DNA from: Rhizobium oryziradicis
GTDB taxonomy: Bacteria; Pseudomonadota; Alphaproteobacteria; Rhizobiales; Rhizobiaceae
Assembly (NCBI RefSeq): GCF_001939045.1
Contig: NZ_MKIM01000028.1
Span: forward strand, 647,132-711,131
Reading direction: 5' to 3'
Length of the DNA stretch: 64,000 nt
The notes below the pieces were generated by a model. The model had not been told where the DNA came from. It worked only from the letters and a program-made list of their open reading frames with translations, and ran no database searches. Of the stretch, positions 36,601 through 47,275 are shown piece after piece. Within the stretch, counting starts at the first letter, position 1. Each line of letters opens with the position of its first letter. The position numbers and the translations under genes are program-made.

Positions 36601-36633
36601 AAAAAAGCCCGCACCGAAATGATCGGTGCGGGC
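36601..36633 (-). terminator. Rho-independent terminator of eno
   Basis: On the minus strand GCCCGCACCG, a 7-base loop and CGGTGCGGGC form a perfect 10-bp GC-rich stem followed by TTTTTTGTGCC. It starts about 27 bases after the eno stop. This is a textbook terminator, so ftsB-like and pdh should be transcribed from promoters downstream of it. Confidence 0.92.
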
Positions 36634-36659
36634 GCAAAAATCATAGCTTTGACGGCCAA

Positions 36660-38018
<1,359 letters not shown>

Positions 38019-38050
38019 TTACAATGACAGTCGATGATGGAATATCGGTA

Positions 38051-38896
38051 TCATACCGCTTTGGTTACCGCATCATAAGCCAACAGCCTGCCCAGCAATC
38101 GTTCAAGATCATTGAGATACACCATATTCGGGCCATCTGATGGCGCGTTATCCGGATCTTGATGTGATTCGATAAACAGGCCGGCAACGCCCACAGCCAC
38201 AGCGGCACGAGCCAAAGTCTCAACAAACTCACGCTGACCACCACTTGATCCGCCCTGGCCGCCCGGTTGCTGCACCGAGTGAGTCGCATCAAACACCACC
38301 GGCGCGCCGAAACCTGCCATGATTGGCAGGGACCGCATATCCGACACCAGCGTGTTATAGCCAAAGGAAGCGCCGCGCTCGCACAGCATCACATTGGGAT
38401 TGCCTGAGAACGTGATTTTTTCCATCACGTTCTTCATATCCCAAGGGGCCAAAAACTGGCCCTTCTTGATGTTAATGGCACGACCTGTCTCGGCAGCCGC
38501 CACCAGAAGATCGGTCTGGCGGCACAAAAACGCGGGGATTTGCAGCACATCCACCACGCTTGCCACTTCAGCACACTGATCTTCGCGGTGAATATCGGTC
38601 AAAACCGGAAAGCCGAATTCCTTCTTCAACTCTTCGAAAACCTGCAAGCCTTTTTCAAGACCAATGCCGCGACCGGCCTTCAAGGACGTGCGATTGGCCT
38701 TATCGAAAGACGATTTATAGACCAGTCCAATGCCCAGCTTGTCGCAGATTTCCTTGATGCTGCCCGCCATCATGAAGGCGTGTTCACGGCTCTCCATCTG
38801 GCATGGACCGCAGATCAGCGAAAAACGCGCCGCATTTGAAAACGAAACTTGGCGATTGCCTTCGCCGACAACAACTGTCGAATTAGGGGACGTCAT
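38051..38896 (-). CDS. kdsA: 3-deoxy-8-phosphooctulonate synthase (KDO-8-P synthase)
   Basis: This 281-aa enzyme condenses phosphoenolpyruvate with arabinose-5-phosphate for LPS inner-core KDO. It shows [14 protein letters not shown] near residue 28, [22 protein letters not shown] and [12 protein letters not shown]. The Cys in GPCQ corresponds to the position used for metal binding in metal-dependent KDO8PS. Its start overlaps the stop of the upstream VOC gene by ATGA, so the two are translationally coupled. Confidence 0.96.
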   Translation of the reverse strand: MTSPNSTVVVGEGNRQVSFSNAARFSLICGPCQMESREHAFMMAGSIKEICDKLGIGLVYKSSFDKANRTSLKAGRGIGLEKGLQVFEELKKEFGFPVLTDIHREDQCAEVASVVDVLQIPAFLCRQTDLLVAAAETGRAINIKKGQFLAPWDMKNVMEKITFSGNPNVMLCERGASFGYNTLVSDMRSLPIMAGFGAPVVFDATHSVQQPGGQGGSSGGQREFVETLARAAVAVGVAGLFIESHQDPDNAPSDGPNMVYLNDLERLLGRLLAYDAVTKAV

Positions 38897-39747
38897 AACG
38901 CATTCTCCTCAAACAGGAAGGTAACACCCTGCCCAGGTGCTGCCTGGACGACAATCTCGTCCTGTGTTCTTACATGGCACACGCCATTAGCAGCCAGAAC
39001 GGCCTCTGTCACCTTAAGATCGGCCACGGTAAACACCAGTGCAAGCACAACAATGCCAATACTGGCATCATTGCCCACAACAACCTCAACGGACATGTTG
39101 CGCGCATCAAAGGCATGCCCATTGGTGATCTCGCGGCTGGCCCGGCCGAACACCGGCGTCATCAACTCCTGATAATTTTTATGGCCGGTTTGCATGAGAA
39201 CGCGCTTAACGCCCAACACGCCATTGGCATGCGTTTCCAGCGCGTCCCTATCGACCGGCAAGGGATTTAACCGCTGGCACGCGAACAAAAAGAATGTCTC
39301 GACCAAAGGCTCAATCGCAAATGCGAGGCGAAAGCTGCTGATGCTTTCCTGTCCATCTGGCAAACGCACCGGGCGGGAAAATTCCAGAATATCGCCTGAT
39401 GCGCCCACTCCGGCCGCCGCAAAAGCGGCGTGATCAGCGATCGCATCTTCGGATTGCACCACAATGGCAGAAAGGCCCTCGGCACGATGTTGGCGAAACA
39501 CCTTGTCGCGCGCAACAAACAGATTTCCATTGGTGATGGCACCTTCTGCCTCTGCTGCGTCAACAACAGCCAGAGGCTCGAGATAGGTGTTGTCAGGCAG
39601 GAATATACAGGCGTTTTCAGTGCCAAAGGGATGACGCCCATTGGCCGCAACACAAAAACCAAGTGATTGCAAACGCGCCCGCGCGATTTCGAGATCAGAC
39701 ACAGGCAGGACCAGATGATCTACTGAACGAATATTGCTTTGCACCAC
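38893..39747 (-). CDS. VOC family protein (glyoxalase-like domain)
   Basis: This 284-aa protein is built of vicinal-oxygen-chelate modules. The first begins [42 protein letters not shown] in segments, with the metal-type His in VDHL and a later Glu (YLEPLAV). This pattern is the Glyoxalase_3-type VOC fold of unknown substrate. It is the first gene of the VOC-kdsA pair, overlapping by ATGA. No link to KDO synthesis is known. Confidence 0.85.
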   Translation of the reverse strand: MVQSNIRSVDHLVLPVSDLEIARARLQSLGFCVAANGRHPFGTENACIFLPDNTYLEPLAVVDAAEAEGAITNGNLFVARDKVFRQHRAEGLSAIVVQSEDAIADHAAFAAAGVGASGDILEFSRPVRLPDGQESISSFRLAFAIEPLVETFFLFACQRLNPLPVDRDALETHANGVLGVKRVLMQTGHKNYQELMTPVFGRASREITNGHAFDARNMSVEVVVGNDASIGIVVLALVFTVADLKVTEAVLAANGVCHVRTQDEIVVQAAPGQGVTFLFEENAL

Positions 39748-40210
39748 GGCCCTTGTCCTGACTCAATTTGATCACCAGCCACATCCAATTCATGACAATG
39801 TGGAGCAATTGTTGAGGTTGTGTGTAAATCATGCACACACAAATAAAAATTAATAGAGAATGAAGCTCTCCGAAGGAAACTCCATTTTTGGGAGGTTTTT
39901 CGGACAACAAAAAGAGGATAAAAAACGCTTCTTCGAAGCAAAATTACTGAAAAAAACACAGATACAAAATAGTATATTTAAGAAATTTAAAATATTAAAG
40001 TCATGATGAATTCTAGAGCCACATAGAGCGTTGATGTCACGACAGAATATGTAAAAACCATAAACAAAACCATTCTCATGTACTTAATTTCGAAATATGG
40101 GTCAACACATGCACCTGCACGCATCGAGACGGGATTCTTGATCCGCAAAAGACGAAATCTAGACTTTTTTAAAGAAAACTCTCCACAACGGCGCTGTAAC
40201 GCTTTAAATC

Positions 40211-40262
40211 TGCTGCATAATTTTATCCTTAAATCGATTCCGATTTATGGAATTATACAGTA
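40211..40262. repeat. Palindromic element, CTGCATAATTTTATCC type
   Basis: CTGCATAATTTTATCCTTAA (from 40212) and a partly inverted copy TTATGGAATTATACAGTAG form an imperfect hairpin around CGATTCCG. It abuts the next palindrome. This style of element is frequent between genes in Rhizobium and Agrobacterium; the family assignment is from memory of pattern. Confidence 0.55.
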
Positions 40263-40301
40263 GTCCGAAAACCGGTTTCCAATTTTCGGACCAAAGCTGT
40301 A
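40257..40301. repeat. Palindromic repeat, CCGAAAACCGGTTTCC type (copy 2)
   Basis: TACAG and GTCCGAAAA on the left pair with TTTTCGGAC and CTGTA on the right, with CCGGTTTCCAA in the loop. The core ACCGGTNNCCA also occurs at 13575-13628 and 52001-52048. Confidence 0.65.
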
Positions 40302-40381
40302 AAGCGCGGCTCTGAGGCCCCAGTCAAACGCGTCGCATTTTAGGCACGTGTCACGCCGCGCTTCACCATTGATGATGGAGT

Positions 40382-41056
40382 TCACTTCAATGCGGGTGGC
40401 GTAAAATCCAGCACATGACGGGTATAACTTTCGACCACCATGCTGATAGGCGCGCCGTCTGGCAGGCTCAAAAGAGCTTTATGCTCGATAACATGGTTGG
40501 GCAGTTCAAGTGTCTTATCGGTGGCGGCAGGAATCGCTGCGCCCATATCCCAGCCTTCAGGCAGAGGTTGCCATAGCAATTTTGCCGAGAGCGTGTGACG
40601 CTGAAAGTTCAACGGTTTGACCACACGGCCAAATGCAGCGTCGGTGGTTTCCAGTGCCTTGTTCATATCGGCAGTCAGACGCGATGGCACATACCAGTTA
40701 TCGGCATCAGACAACACACGTTCACCACACATCAGGCGCACGCGGCGATAGCCGACTTTTTCCGTCTCGCTGACCTTCAAGGCTGCACGGATCTCTGTGG
40801 TTGCTGGCTTATCGACGCCCTTCACAGGCTCTGCAACAATTTTGGCGTGATCGGCGAGCTTATGATCACTGCACCAGCGATCAAGCGTCAGCGTGGCGCT
40901 GTCGTGACTGAGCAGATCAGCATTGAGCGACTGCAGCACGGCAAGCGCCGACACCCGCGCAATCGGCGTATCCGGCCATGATGCCGATTGTGCTGCAAAG
41001 CTGCCAGAAGACGCCATCGTTGAGACAACCACCACGGTTAAAAATAGATTCCGCAT
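40382..41056 (-). CDS. Exported protein with chorismate-lyase (UbiC)-like pattern
   Basis: This 224-aa protein begins with a signal peptide (MRNLFLTVVVVSTMASSGSFA, cleavage likely after FAA near residue 22). The mature part resembles the UbiC/chorismate pyruvate-lyase fold: RRVRLMCGERVLSDADNWYVPSRL across the central strands, DAAFGRVVKPLNFQRHTL and a C-terminal ALLSLPDGAPISMVVESYTRHVL. In UbiC the Arg and Glu at such positions bind the product. Known UbiC is cytoplasmic, so an exported form is odd. It is alone between mfd and the AT-rich region. Function is unproven; a ligand-binding UTRA-like role is the alternative. Confidence 0.7.
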   Translation of the reverse strand: MRNLFLTVVVVSTMASSGSFAAQSASWPDTPIARVSALAVLQSLNADLLSHDSATLTLDRWCSDHKLADHAKIVAEPVKGVDKPATTEIRAALKVSETEKVGYRRVRLMCGERVLSDADNWYVPSRLTADMNKALETTDAAFGRVVKPLNFQRHTLSAKLLWQPLPEGWDMGAAIPAATDKTLELPNHVIEHKALLSLPDGAPISMVVESYTRHVLDFTPPALK

Positions 41057-41220
41057 ATAACCTCCTGAAAATATTTAGCATTCTGCAAAATACAGAATGT
41101 GTATCACACCATCACGAGATCATGACGAACAGATGTCGACCCTGCTTCACCCCTCGAAAAAAGGGACTTAGGATCGACATCCAGGACGTGGGCAAACGCC
41201 ATGTCACTTTAAGTTTGTTG

Positions 41221-44200
41221 TCACTTCTGGTTTACCATCTCGGCAAGCTGCACCATGATTTTAGCGGCACCGGCCAAGCGCTTTTCCGGGGTTGGCAAAT
41301 CGCGCGTCAGGAAAACGCTGTGATCCGGCCTGATCTTGGCCATGGTGCCTTGCTTGGCAATAAAGCCCACCAAGGCCGCCGGATTGGGGAATTCCTTGTT
41401 GCGGAACTGCACGACAACGCCCTTTGGACCGGCATCGAGCTTTTCAACATTGGCCTTGCGGCACAGCGCCTTGATATACACAATCTTGAGCAGGTTTTGC
41501 ACTTCGATAGGGAGCGGCCCGAAGCGGTCGATCATTTCAGCGCCAAAACCGTCAATCTCACTCAGCTCGGTCAATTCACCAAGGCGGCGATAAAGGCCAA
41601 GGCGCAAATGCAGATCAGGTACATAATTGTCCGGGATCATCACCGAGGTACCAACCTGAATCTGCGGCGACCAGCCGCTATCCACAACCTGATCTTCACC
41701 CTTCACTTCGGCCACAGCCTCTTCCAGCATCTGCTGGTACAGCTCGAAGCCAACTTCCTTGATATGGCCGGATTGCTCCTCGCCCAACAAATTACCCGCA
41801 CCGCGAATATCGAGATCGTGGCTGGCCAGCTGGAAGCCAGCGCCCAATGTATCCAGCGATTGCAGCACTTTGAGCCGCCGCTCGGCACTGGCCGTCAGCA
41901 CCTTGTTGACCGGCAGTGTCAACAGCGCGAAGGCGCGCACTTTGGAGCGCCCCACGCGGCCACGGATCTGGTAGAGCTGCGCGAGGCCAAACATATCGGC
42001 ACGATGCACAATCAATGTGTTGGCGGTTGGTACATCAAGGCCGGATTCGACGATGGTGGTGGACAGCAACACATCGTAACGCCCTTCATAGAAGGCATTC
42101 ATAATGTCTTCCAGCTCGCCAGCAGCCATTTGCCCATGGGCGATCGCCACGCGCAATTCCGGCACGTCTGAGTCCAGGAACGCTTTAATGTCGGCCAGAT
42201 CAGCCAGTCGAGGGCAGACGTAAAAACTCTGGCCACCACGATAATGCTCACGCATCAAGGTTTCGCGGATCACCAGACCATCAAACGGTGAAATAAAGGT
42301 GCGCACCGCCATGCGGTCCACCGGCGGCGTGGTGATCAGCGACAGCTCACGCACGCCGGTCATGGCCAGTTGCAAGGTGCGCGGAATAGGGGTGGCCGAA
42401 AGTGTGAGCACATGCACGTCGGATTTCAGCTCTTTCAAGCGCTCCTTATGCTTGACGCCAAAATGCTGCTCTTCGTCGATGATCAACAGACCAAGATTGG
42501 CGAATTTAATACCCGCGCCAAGCAGAGCATGGGTGCCAACGACAATATCGGTCTTGCCGTCTGCCACTTCCTTCTTCACCAAATTCAGCTCTTTGGTGCC
42601 CACAAGCCGCGAGGCCTGCTGAATGCGAATGGGCAGATCGCGGAAGCGCTCGGTAAACGTCTTGAAATGCTGGCGGGCCAACAGCGTGGTTGGCACTACT
42701 ACGGCCACCTGAATGCCGTTCATGGCGGCAATGAAGGCGGCACGGAGCGCCACTTCGGTCTTGCCAAAGCCGACGTCGCCGCACACCAAACGGTCCATCG
42801 GGCGGCCAGCGCCGAGATCACCGCGCACGGCCTCGATCGCGCTCATCTGGTCCTCGGTTTCATCATAAGGAAAACGAGCGGCAAACTCGTCGTAGAAACC
42901 TTCTGTGGTGGACAGCACCGGGGCCGAGCGCATCATGCGTTCCGCCGCAATGCGGATCAACCCACCGGCCATATCCAGCAATTGCTTCTTCAGCTTGGCC
43001 TTGCGCATTTGCCATGCGCCACCGCCCAGCTTATCAAGCTGCGCTTCGCTGCCTTCCGAGCCATAGCGCGACAGCAGATCGATATTTTCGACAGGCAAGA
43101 ACAGCTTGGCCTCATCGGCATATTGCAGCTCAAGGCAGGCATGCTGGCCGCCCGCGGCCTGAATGGTGCGAAGGCCAACGAAGCGACCAATGCCATGCTC
43201 GGCATGGACAACGATCGAGCCCTCATCAAGGCCCGCCACTTCCGAGATGAAATCAGCGGCCCGCTTGCGACGCTTGGAGCGGCGCACCATGCGGTCGCCG
43301 AGAATATCCTGCTCGCCAACCACCACCAGATCGCTGGCTTCAAACCCGCCTTCAAGGCTAAGAACAGCCGCTGCCGCCTCACCCTTCTTGAGTGTCTCCA
43401 GATCATCCAGCTTCGATATGTTTTTGAGCCGCTCCAGCCCATGCTCATTGAGCACCTGCAACAGCCGATCCAGCGAGCCTTCAGACCAACCGGTAATCAG
43501 CACCTTGGAGCCTGCGGCGCGCTTGTCGGCGATATATTTGACGGCCTGGGTAAAGACGTTGGCGCGCTCACCCTCTTCTTGCTTCTCCGCCGACACGGCC
43601 TTGGCCCAACGCGGACCGGAATGGGCGGAAATATCAATAATCTTGCGGCTTGCCGTGCCAATTTCCGCAAACGGCGTCAGGCGAACCGGATTGAGCGCAT
43701 CCAGCGACTTGGAAAAATCCGCAGCGCCAAGATAGAGATACTCGGGCGGAATAGGCTTGTAAGGCGCGCCCTGCCTCAGATGGCCTTTGCCGGGCGTGGC
43801 CGATTCCAGACGGGCTTCGTAATAATCGCGGATCAGTTTGGCGCGCTCTTCTGCCGATTCGCGAACCGTGTGGTCGGTCACCAGCAGGAAGTCTTTCAGG
43901 TAATCAAAGACGGTTTCCATCTTCTCATGAAACAGCGGCAACCAATGTTCCATGCCCGCATAGCGACGGCCTTCGGATACAGCCGTATAAAGCGCGTCGT
44001 CGCGGGTGGATGCGCCAAACAATGAGAGATAGTTTTTGCGAAAACGGCCAATGCTCTCTGGCGTCAGCGTCACTTCGCTCATCGGGTTCAAGCTCAGCTC
44101 CCGCACCTGCGCAATGGTGCGCTGGCTGGCGGGATCAAAGCTGCGGATCGTTTCCAGCGTATCGCCAAAGAAATCCAGCCGCACCGGCTCTTCAGCACCC

Positions 44201-44733
44201 GGCAAGAACACATCGAGAATACCGCCGCGCACGGCATATTCACCCACTTCGCGCACGGTGGCGACGCGATCAAAGCCGTTGCGCTCAAGGCGGGCGGCTA
44301 TATCATCCATCCGCACCTGATTGCCGGGGCGGGCCGAAAAGGCCAGACTATCAATAACCTCTGACGGCACCATTTTTTGCAGCATGGCATTGGCGGTCAC
44401 CAGCACAATGGCCGGATGCGGCTTTTTGGCATGCGCTATCAAGCCGGTGAGGGCAGAAAGACGCTTGGCAGAAATATCCGCGCTGGGCGATACGCGGTCA
44501 TAGGGCAAACAGTCCCAGGCGGGCAGCGACAGCACCGGAATTTCCGGCGCGCAAAAGCCCAGCATTTGCTCAATATCAGCCATACGGCTGGAATCGGACA
44601 ACAGATATGCCACCGGCCTGCCCTGTCTGGCCAGTTCCGCCACCAAAAACGCATCCATGCCATCCGGCACGGGCGAAAGCGTGACAGCAGCCTTGGCGGC
44701 TGCCGCCTTTTTCGCATCAAACAAAGAGATCAT
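41221..44733 (-). CDS. mfd: Transcription-repair coupling factor Mfd
   Basis: This 1170-aa translocase removes stalled RNA polymerase and recruits UvrA. The N-terminal UvrB-like module starts VTLSPVPDGMDAFLV; the polymerase-interaction domain includes DFISEVAGLDEGSIVVHAEHGIGRFVGL in segments; the RecG-like motor has Walker A GDVGFGKTEVALRAAF and DEEQHFGVKHKERLK; motif VI is QIRGRVGRS; the C-terminal TRCF domain ends the protein. Full length for the family. It overlaps sdhE upstream by ATGA. Confidence 0.97.
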   Translation of the reverse strand: MISLFDAKKAAAAKAAVTLSPVPDGMDAFLVAELARQGRPVAYLLSDSSRMADIEQMLGFCAPEIPVLSLPAWDCLPYDRVSPSADISAKRLSALTGLIAHAKKPHPAIVLVTANAMLQKMVPSEVIDSLAFSARPGNQVRMDDIAARLERNGFDRVATVREVGEYAVRGGILDVFLPGAEEPVRLDFFGDTLETIRSFDPASQRTIAQVRELSLNPMSEVTLTPESIGRFRKNYLSLFGASTRDDALYTAVSEGRRYAGMEHWLPLFHEKMETVFDYLKDFLLVTDHTVRESAEERAKLIRDYYEARLESATPGKGHLRQGAPYKPIPPEYLYLGAADFSKSLDALNPVRLTPFAEIGTASRKIIDISAHSGPRWAKAVSAEKQEEGERANVFTQAVKYIADKRAAGSKVLITGWSEGSLDRLLQVLNEHGLERLKNISKLDDLETLKKGEAAAAVLSLEGGFEASDLVVVGEQDILGDRMVRRSKRRKRAADFISEVAGLDEGSIVVHAEHGIGRFVGLRTIQAAGGQHACLELQYADEAKLFLPVENIDLLSRYGSEGSEAQLDKLGGGAWQMRKAKLKKQLLDMAGGLIRIAAERMMRSAPVLSTTEGFYDEFAARFPYDETEDQMSAIEAVRGDLGAGRPMDRLVCGDVGFGKTEVALRAAFIAAMNGIQVAVVVPTTLLARQHFKTFTERFRDLPIRIQQASRLVGTKELNLVKKEVADGKTDIVVGTHALLGAGIKFANLGLLIIDEEQHFGVKHKERLKELKSDVHVLTLSATPIPRTLQLAMTGVRELSLITTPPVDRMAVRTFISPFDGLVIRETLMREHYRGGQSFYVCPRLADLADIKAFLDSDVPELRVAIAHGQMAAGELEDIMNAFYEGRYDVLLSTTIVESGLDVPTANTLIVHRADMFGLAQLYQIRGRVGRSKVRAFALLTLPVNKVLTASAERRLKVLQSLDTLGAGFQLASHDLDIRGAGNLLGEEQSGHIKEVGFELYQQMLEEAVAEVKGEDQVVDSGWSPQIQVGTSVMIPDNYVPDLHLRLGLYRRLGELTELSEIDGFGAEMIDRFGPLPIEVQNLLKIVYIKALCRKANVEKLDAGPKGVVVQFRNKEFPNPAALVGFIAKQGTMAKIRPDHSVFLTRDLPTPEKRLAGAAKIMVQLAEMVNQK

Positions 44734-45047
44734 TGATCAACCACTGTCGAATAATCGTGCACAGGCGAGAAATCCGGACGGATGGCAGCAATACGGGTAA
44801 AGAGCGGGCCTTTGATATGGTCTGGCGTCTCTTGAGCGCCGGTGACCCATTTCACCAGATCATTGTCTTCTTCTTCCATGATCCGTTCCAGCTCATCCAG
44901 ATCGGCATCGTTGAGCGTGGCAATCTCGGCCTCGGCAAACTGCCCCAACACCAGATCCATTTCGCGGATACCGCGATGCCAACAACGAAACAAAATGCGT
45001 CTACGGCGCGGATCAAGATCAGAGCTGCTGCGAACCAAACCAGTCAT
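44730..45047 (-). CDS. sdhE: FAD assembly factor SdhE (DUF339)
   Basis: This 105-aa protein of the SdhE/YgfY family helps covalent attachment of FAD to succinate dehydrogenase. The key motif RGxxE is present as HRGIREMDL near residue 25, followed by LDELERIMEEEDNDLVKWV. Its stop overlaps the mfd start. The divergent recG gene starts 94 bp away, and both promoters must fit in that gap. Confidence 0.93.
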   Translation of the reverse strand: MTGLVRSSSDLDPRRRRILFRCWHRGIREMDLVLGQFAEAEIATLNDADLDELERIMEEEDNDLVKWVTGAQETPDHIKGPLFTRIAAIRPDFSPVHDYSTVVDQ

Positions 45048-45141
45048 TGGGCATACCTTCCTGTTGATGCGTCTCTATAACCTCTGCAATCCAACTTGTC
45101 AGCCTTGCATTGCGCTCCAAGTCGCTCCATTTTCATCCATC

Positions 45142-47247
45142 ATGCGCCCAACCATTCTTGATCCCTTGTTTGCATCCGTTTCCACGCTTTCCGGCGTTGG
45201 GCCGAAGCTTGCGCAATTGCTGGCAACCCTTGTGGGAGCCGACGATGCCGATGACGCCCGCGTGGTGGATCTGCTGTATCTGGCCCCGCACCGGCTAATT
45301 GATCGACGCAACCAACCCGGCATTGCACGCGCCCAGCAAGGGGCCATTGTCACCGTGACCGGCCGGGTGGACCGACACACCCCGCCACCGCGCGAGAATA
45401 AAGCAGCGCCCTACCGGGTATTTTTGCACGATGACACTGGCGAGTTGGCGCTGACTTTCTTTCGAGCCAAGGGCAATTGGCTGGAAAAGGCCCTACCAGT
45501 GGATGAAATCATCACCGTTTCTGGCAAGATTGATTGGTTTAATGGTCGCCCTTCCATGGTCCACCCGGATTTCATGGTAAAAGCCAGTGAGGCCGCCAAT
45601 ATGCCGTTGGTGGAGCCGGTTTATCCACTCACGGCTGGCCTTTCGCCCAAAGTATTGCGCAAGGCCATTGACCACGCGGTAGAACGGGTACCCGACCTGC
45701 CAGAATGGATTGACCCCGCTCTGGTGGTCAAACAAGGCTTTGAAACCGCCAAAGCCAGCTTTGAGCGGCTGCACAGCCCGCGCGATGAAAAGGACGTTGA
45801 CCCACAAGCCCCCGCCCGCAGACGTCTGGCCTATGATGAGTTTCTGGCCGGACAAGTGTCGCTGGCACTGGTGCGCCAACGCCTTCGCAAAGTGGAAGGC
45901 ACGCCAGTAAAACCAACCGGCGTTTTGAGCAGCAAAATTCTGGCCTCCCTGCCCTTTATCCCCACCAACAGCCAAGAACAGGCGGTTGCCGACATCCTGA
46001 AAGACATGCAAAGCGATGAGCGCATGTTGCGCCTTGTGCAAGGCGACGTAGGCGCTGGCAAAACACTGGTGGCACTTTTGGCAATCGCTGCCGTTGTGGA
46101 AAACGGTGGGCAAGCGGTGCTGATGGCCCCGACTGAAATTCTGGCGCGCCAGCACCACGCGACAATTTCAAAAATGGTGGCCAGCGCCGGTATCTCGGTT
46201 GATGTCCTGACCGGCCGCACCAAGGGCAGGGAGCGCGAGGCCATTGTCGAGCGCATTGCATCGGGCGATGCGCAAATCATCATCGGCACCCACGCGCTGT
46301 TTCAAGACACAGTCATCTATAAAAACCTGCTGTTGGCCGTGGTGGATGAGCAGCATCGTTTTGGTGTGCATCAACGTCTGCGGCTAACATCCAAAGGCAT
46401 TTCCCCCCACATGCTGGTGATGACAGCAACGCCCATTCCGCGCACGCTGGTGCTGGCTGCCTTTGGCGATATGGACGTTTCAAAGCTGACTGAAAAACCA
46501 GCAGGCCGAAAACCGATCCAAACCGTAACTGTGCCCACGGAGCGCATTGGCGATGTTGTTGGCCGCTTGAAAAGCGCTATTGCCGAGGGCAAGAAGGCCT
46601 ACTGGATTTGTCCATTGGTGGAAGAATCGGAAGAGTCTGAGCTGATGTCGGCAGAAGAGCGCCACGACACGCTGGCACGCTCCATCAAAGCACCCGTCGG
46701 TCTCGTGCATGGCCGCATGACAGGCGCTGAAAAAGACGCCGCCATGCTGGCCTTTAAGAACGGCGAAACCCGCCTGCTGGTGGCCACTACCGTGGTGGAA
46801 GTGGGCGTTGATGTGCCGGACGCCACCATTATGGTAATTGAACACGCAGAACGTTTTGGCCTTGCGCAATTGCACCAGCTGCGTGGCCGGGTTGGCCGTG
46901 GCGCGGAAGCGTCATCCTGCATCCTGCTTTACAAAGGCCCATTGAGCGAAAATGGCAAAGCGCGGCTCTCGATCTTGCGTGATAGCGAAGATGGCTTTCT
47001 GATTGCCGAGGAAGATTTGAAACTGCGCGGCGAAGGCGAATTGCTCGGCACCCGCCAGTCTGGCACTCCGGGCTTTCGCATCGCCAGTCTCGAATTTCAC
47101 GCGGATTTGCTGGAAATAGCCCGCAAAGACGCCGCCTATCTGCTGGACCGCGACCCGGATTTGACATCGCAGCGCGGCGAAGCAGTGCGCACCTTGCTCT
47201 ATCTGCTGCGTCGCGATGAGGCTGTGCGGTTTTTGCGAGCCGGGTAA
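45142..47247 (+). CDS. recG: ATP-dependent DNA helicase RecG
   Basis: This 701-aa helicase regresses stalled replication forks. An N-terminal wedge/OB region (VSTLSGVGPKLAQLL, then VTVTGRVDRH) precedes the motor: Walker A QGDVGAGKTLVALL, VVDEQHRFGVHQR, TATPIPRTL, motif VI HQLRGRVGRG. The ATG at 45142 (MRPTILDPLFA) fits relatives; a longer frame from 44842 overlaps sdhE and is rejected. It ends 28 bp before the convergent phytase-like gene. Confidence 0.96.
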   Translation: MRPTILDPLFASVSTLSGVGPKLAQLLATLVGADDADDARVVDLLYLAPHRLIDRRNQPGIARAQQGAIVTVTGRVDRHTPPPRENKAAPYRVFLHDDTGELALTFFRAKGNWLEKALPVDEIITVSGKIDWFNGRPSMVHPDFMVKASEAANMPLVEPVYPLTAGLSPKVLRKAIDHAVERVPDLPEWIDPALVVKQGFETAKASFERLHSPRDEKDVDPQAPARRRLAYDEFLAGQVSLALVRQRLRKVEGTPVKPTGVLSSKILASLPFIPTNSQEQAVADILKDMQSDERMLRLVQGDVGAGKTLVALLAIAAVVENGGQAVLMAPTEILARQHHATISKMVASAGISVDVLTGRTKGREREAIVERIASGDAQIIIGTHALFQDTVIYKNLLLAVVDEQHRFGVHQRLRLTSKGISPHMLVMTATPIPRTLVLAAFGDMDVSKLTEKPAGRKPIQTVTVPTERIGDVVGRLKSAIAEGKKAYWICPLVEESEESELMSAEERHDTLARSIKAPVGLVHGRMTGAEKDAAMLAFKNGETRLLVATTVVEVGVDVPDATIMVIEHAERFGLAQLHQLRGRVGRGAEASSCILLYKGPLSENGKARLSILRDSEDGFLIAEEDLKLRGEGELLGTRQSGTPGFRIASLEFHADLLEIARKDAAYLLDRDPDLTSQRGEAVRTLLYLLRRDEAVRFLRAG

Positions 47248-47275
47248 AGCATCGCCCTACCCGGCTTTCTCACGT

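Larger units (their letters stand above)
39748..40381. other. 634-bp AT-rich intergenic region with rhizobial palindromes
   Basis: No gene is credible here; short frames show no family features. From about 39800 to 40200 the sequence is strongly AT-rich. At its right side it holds two adjacent palindromic elements (listed separately), and then a GC-rich segment up to the 3' end of the minus-strand UbiC-like gene. Confidence 0.6.

Noticed and set aside
42370..44025. Plus-strand open frame of 551 codons opposite mfd
   Set aside because: It is an antisense shadow of the GC-rich mfd gene.
44842..45141. N-terminal extension of recG into the sdhE region
   Set aside because: RecG proteins start near MRPTILDPLF; the extension overlaps the sdhE gene on the other strand.
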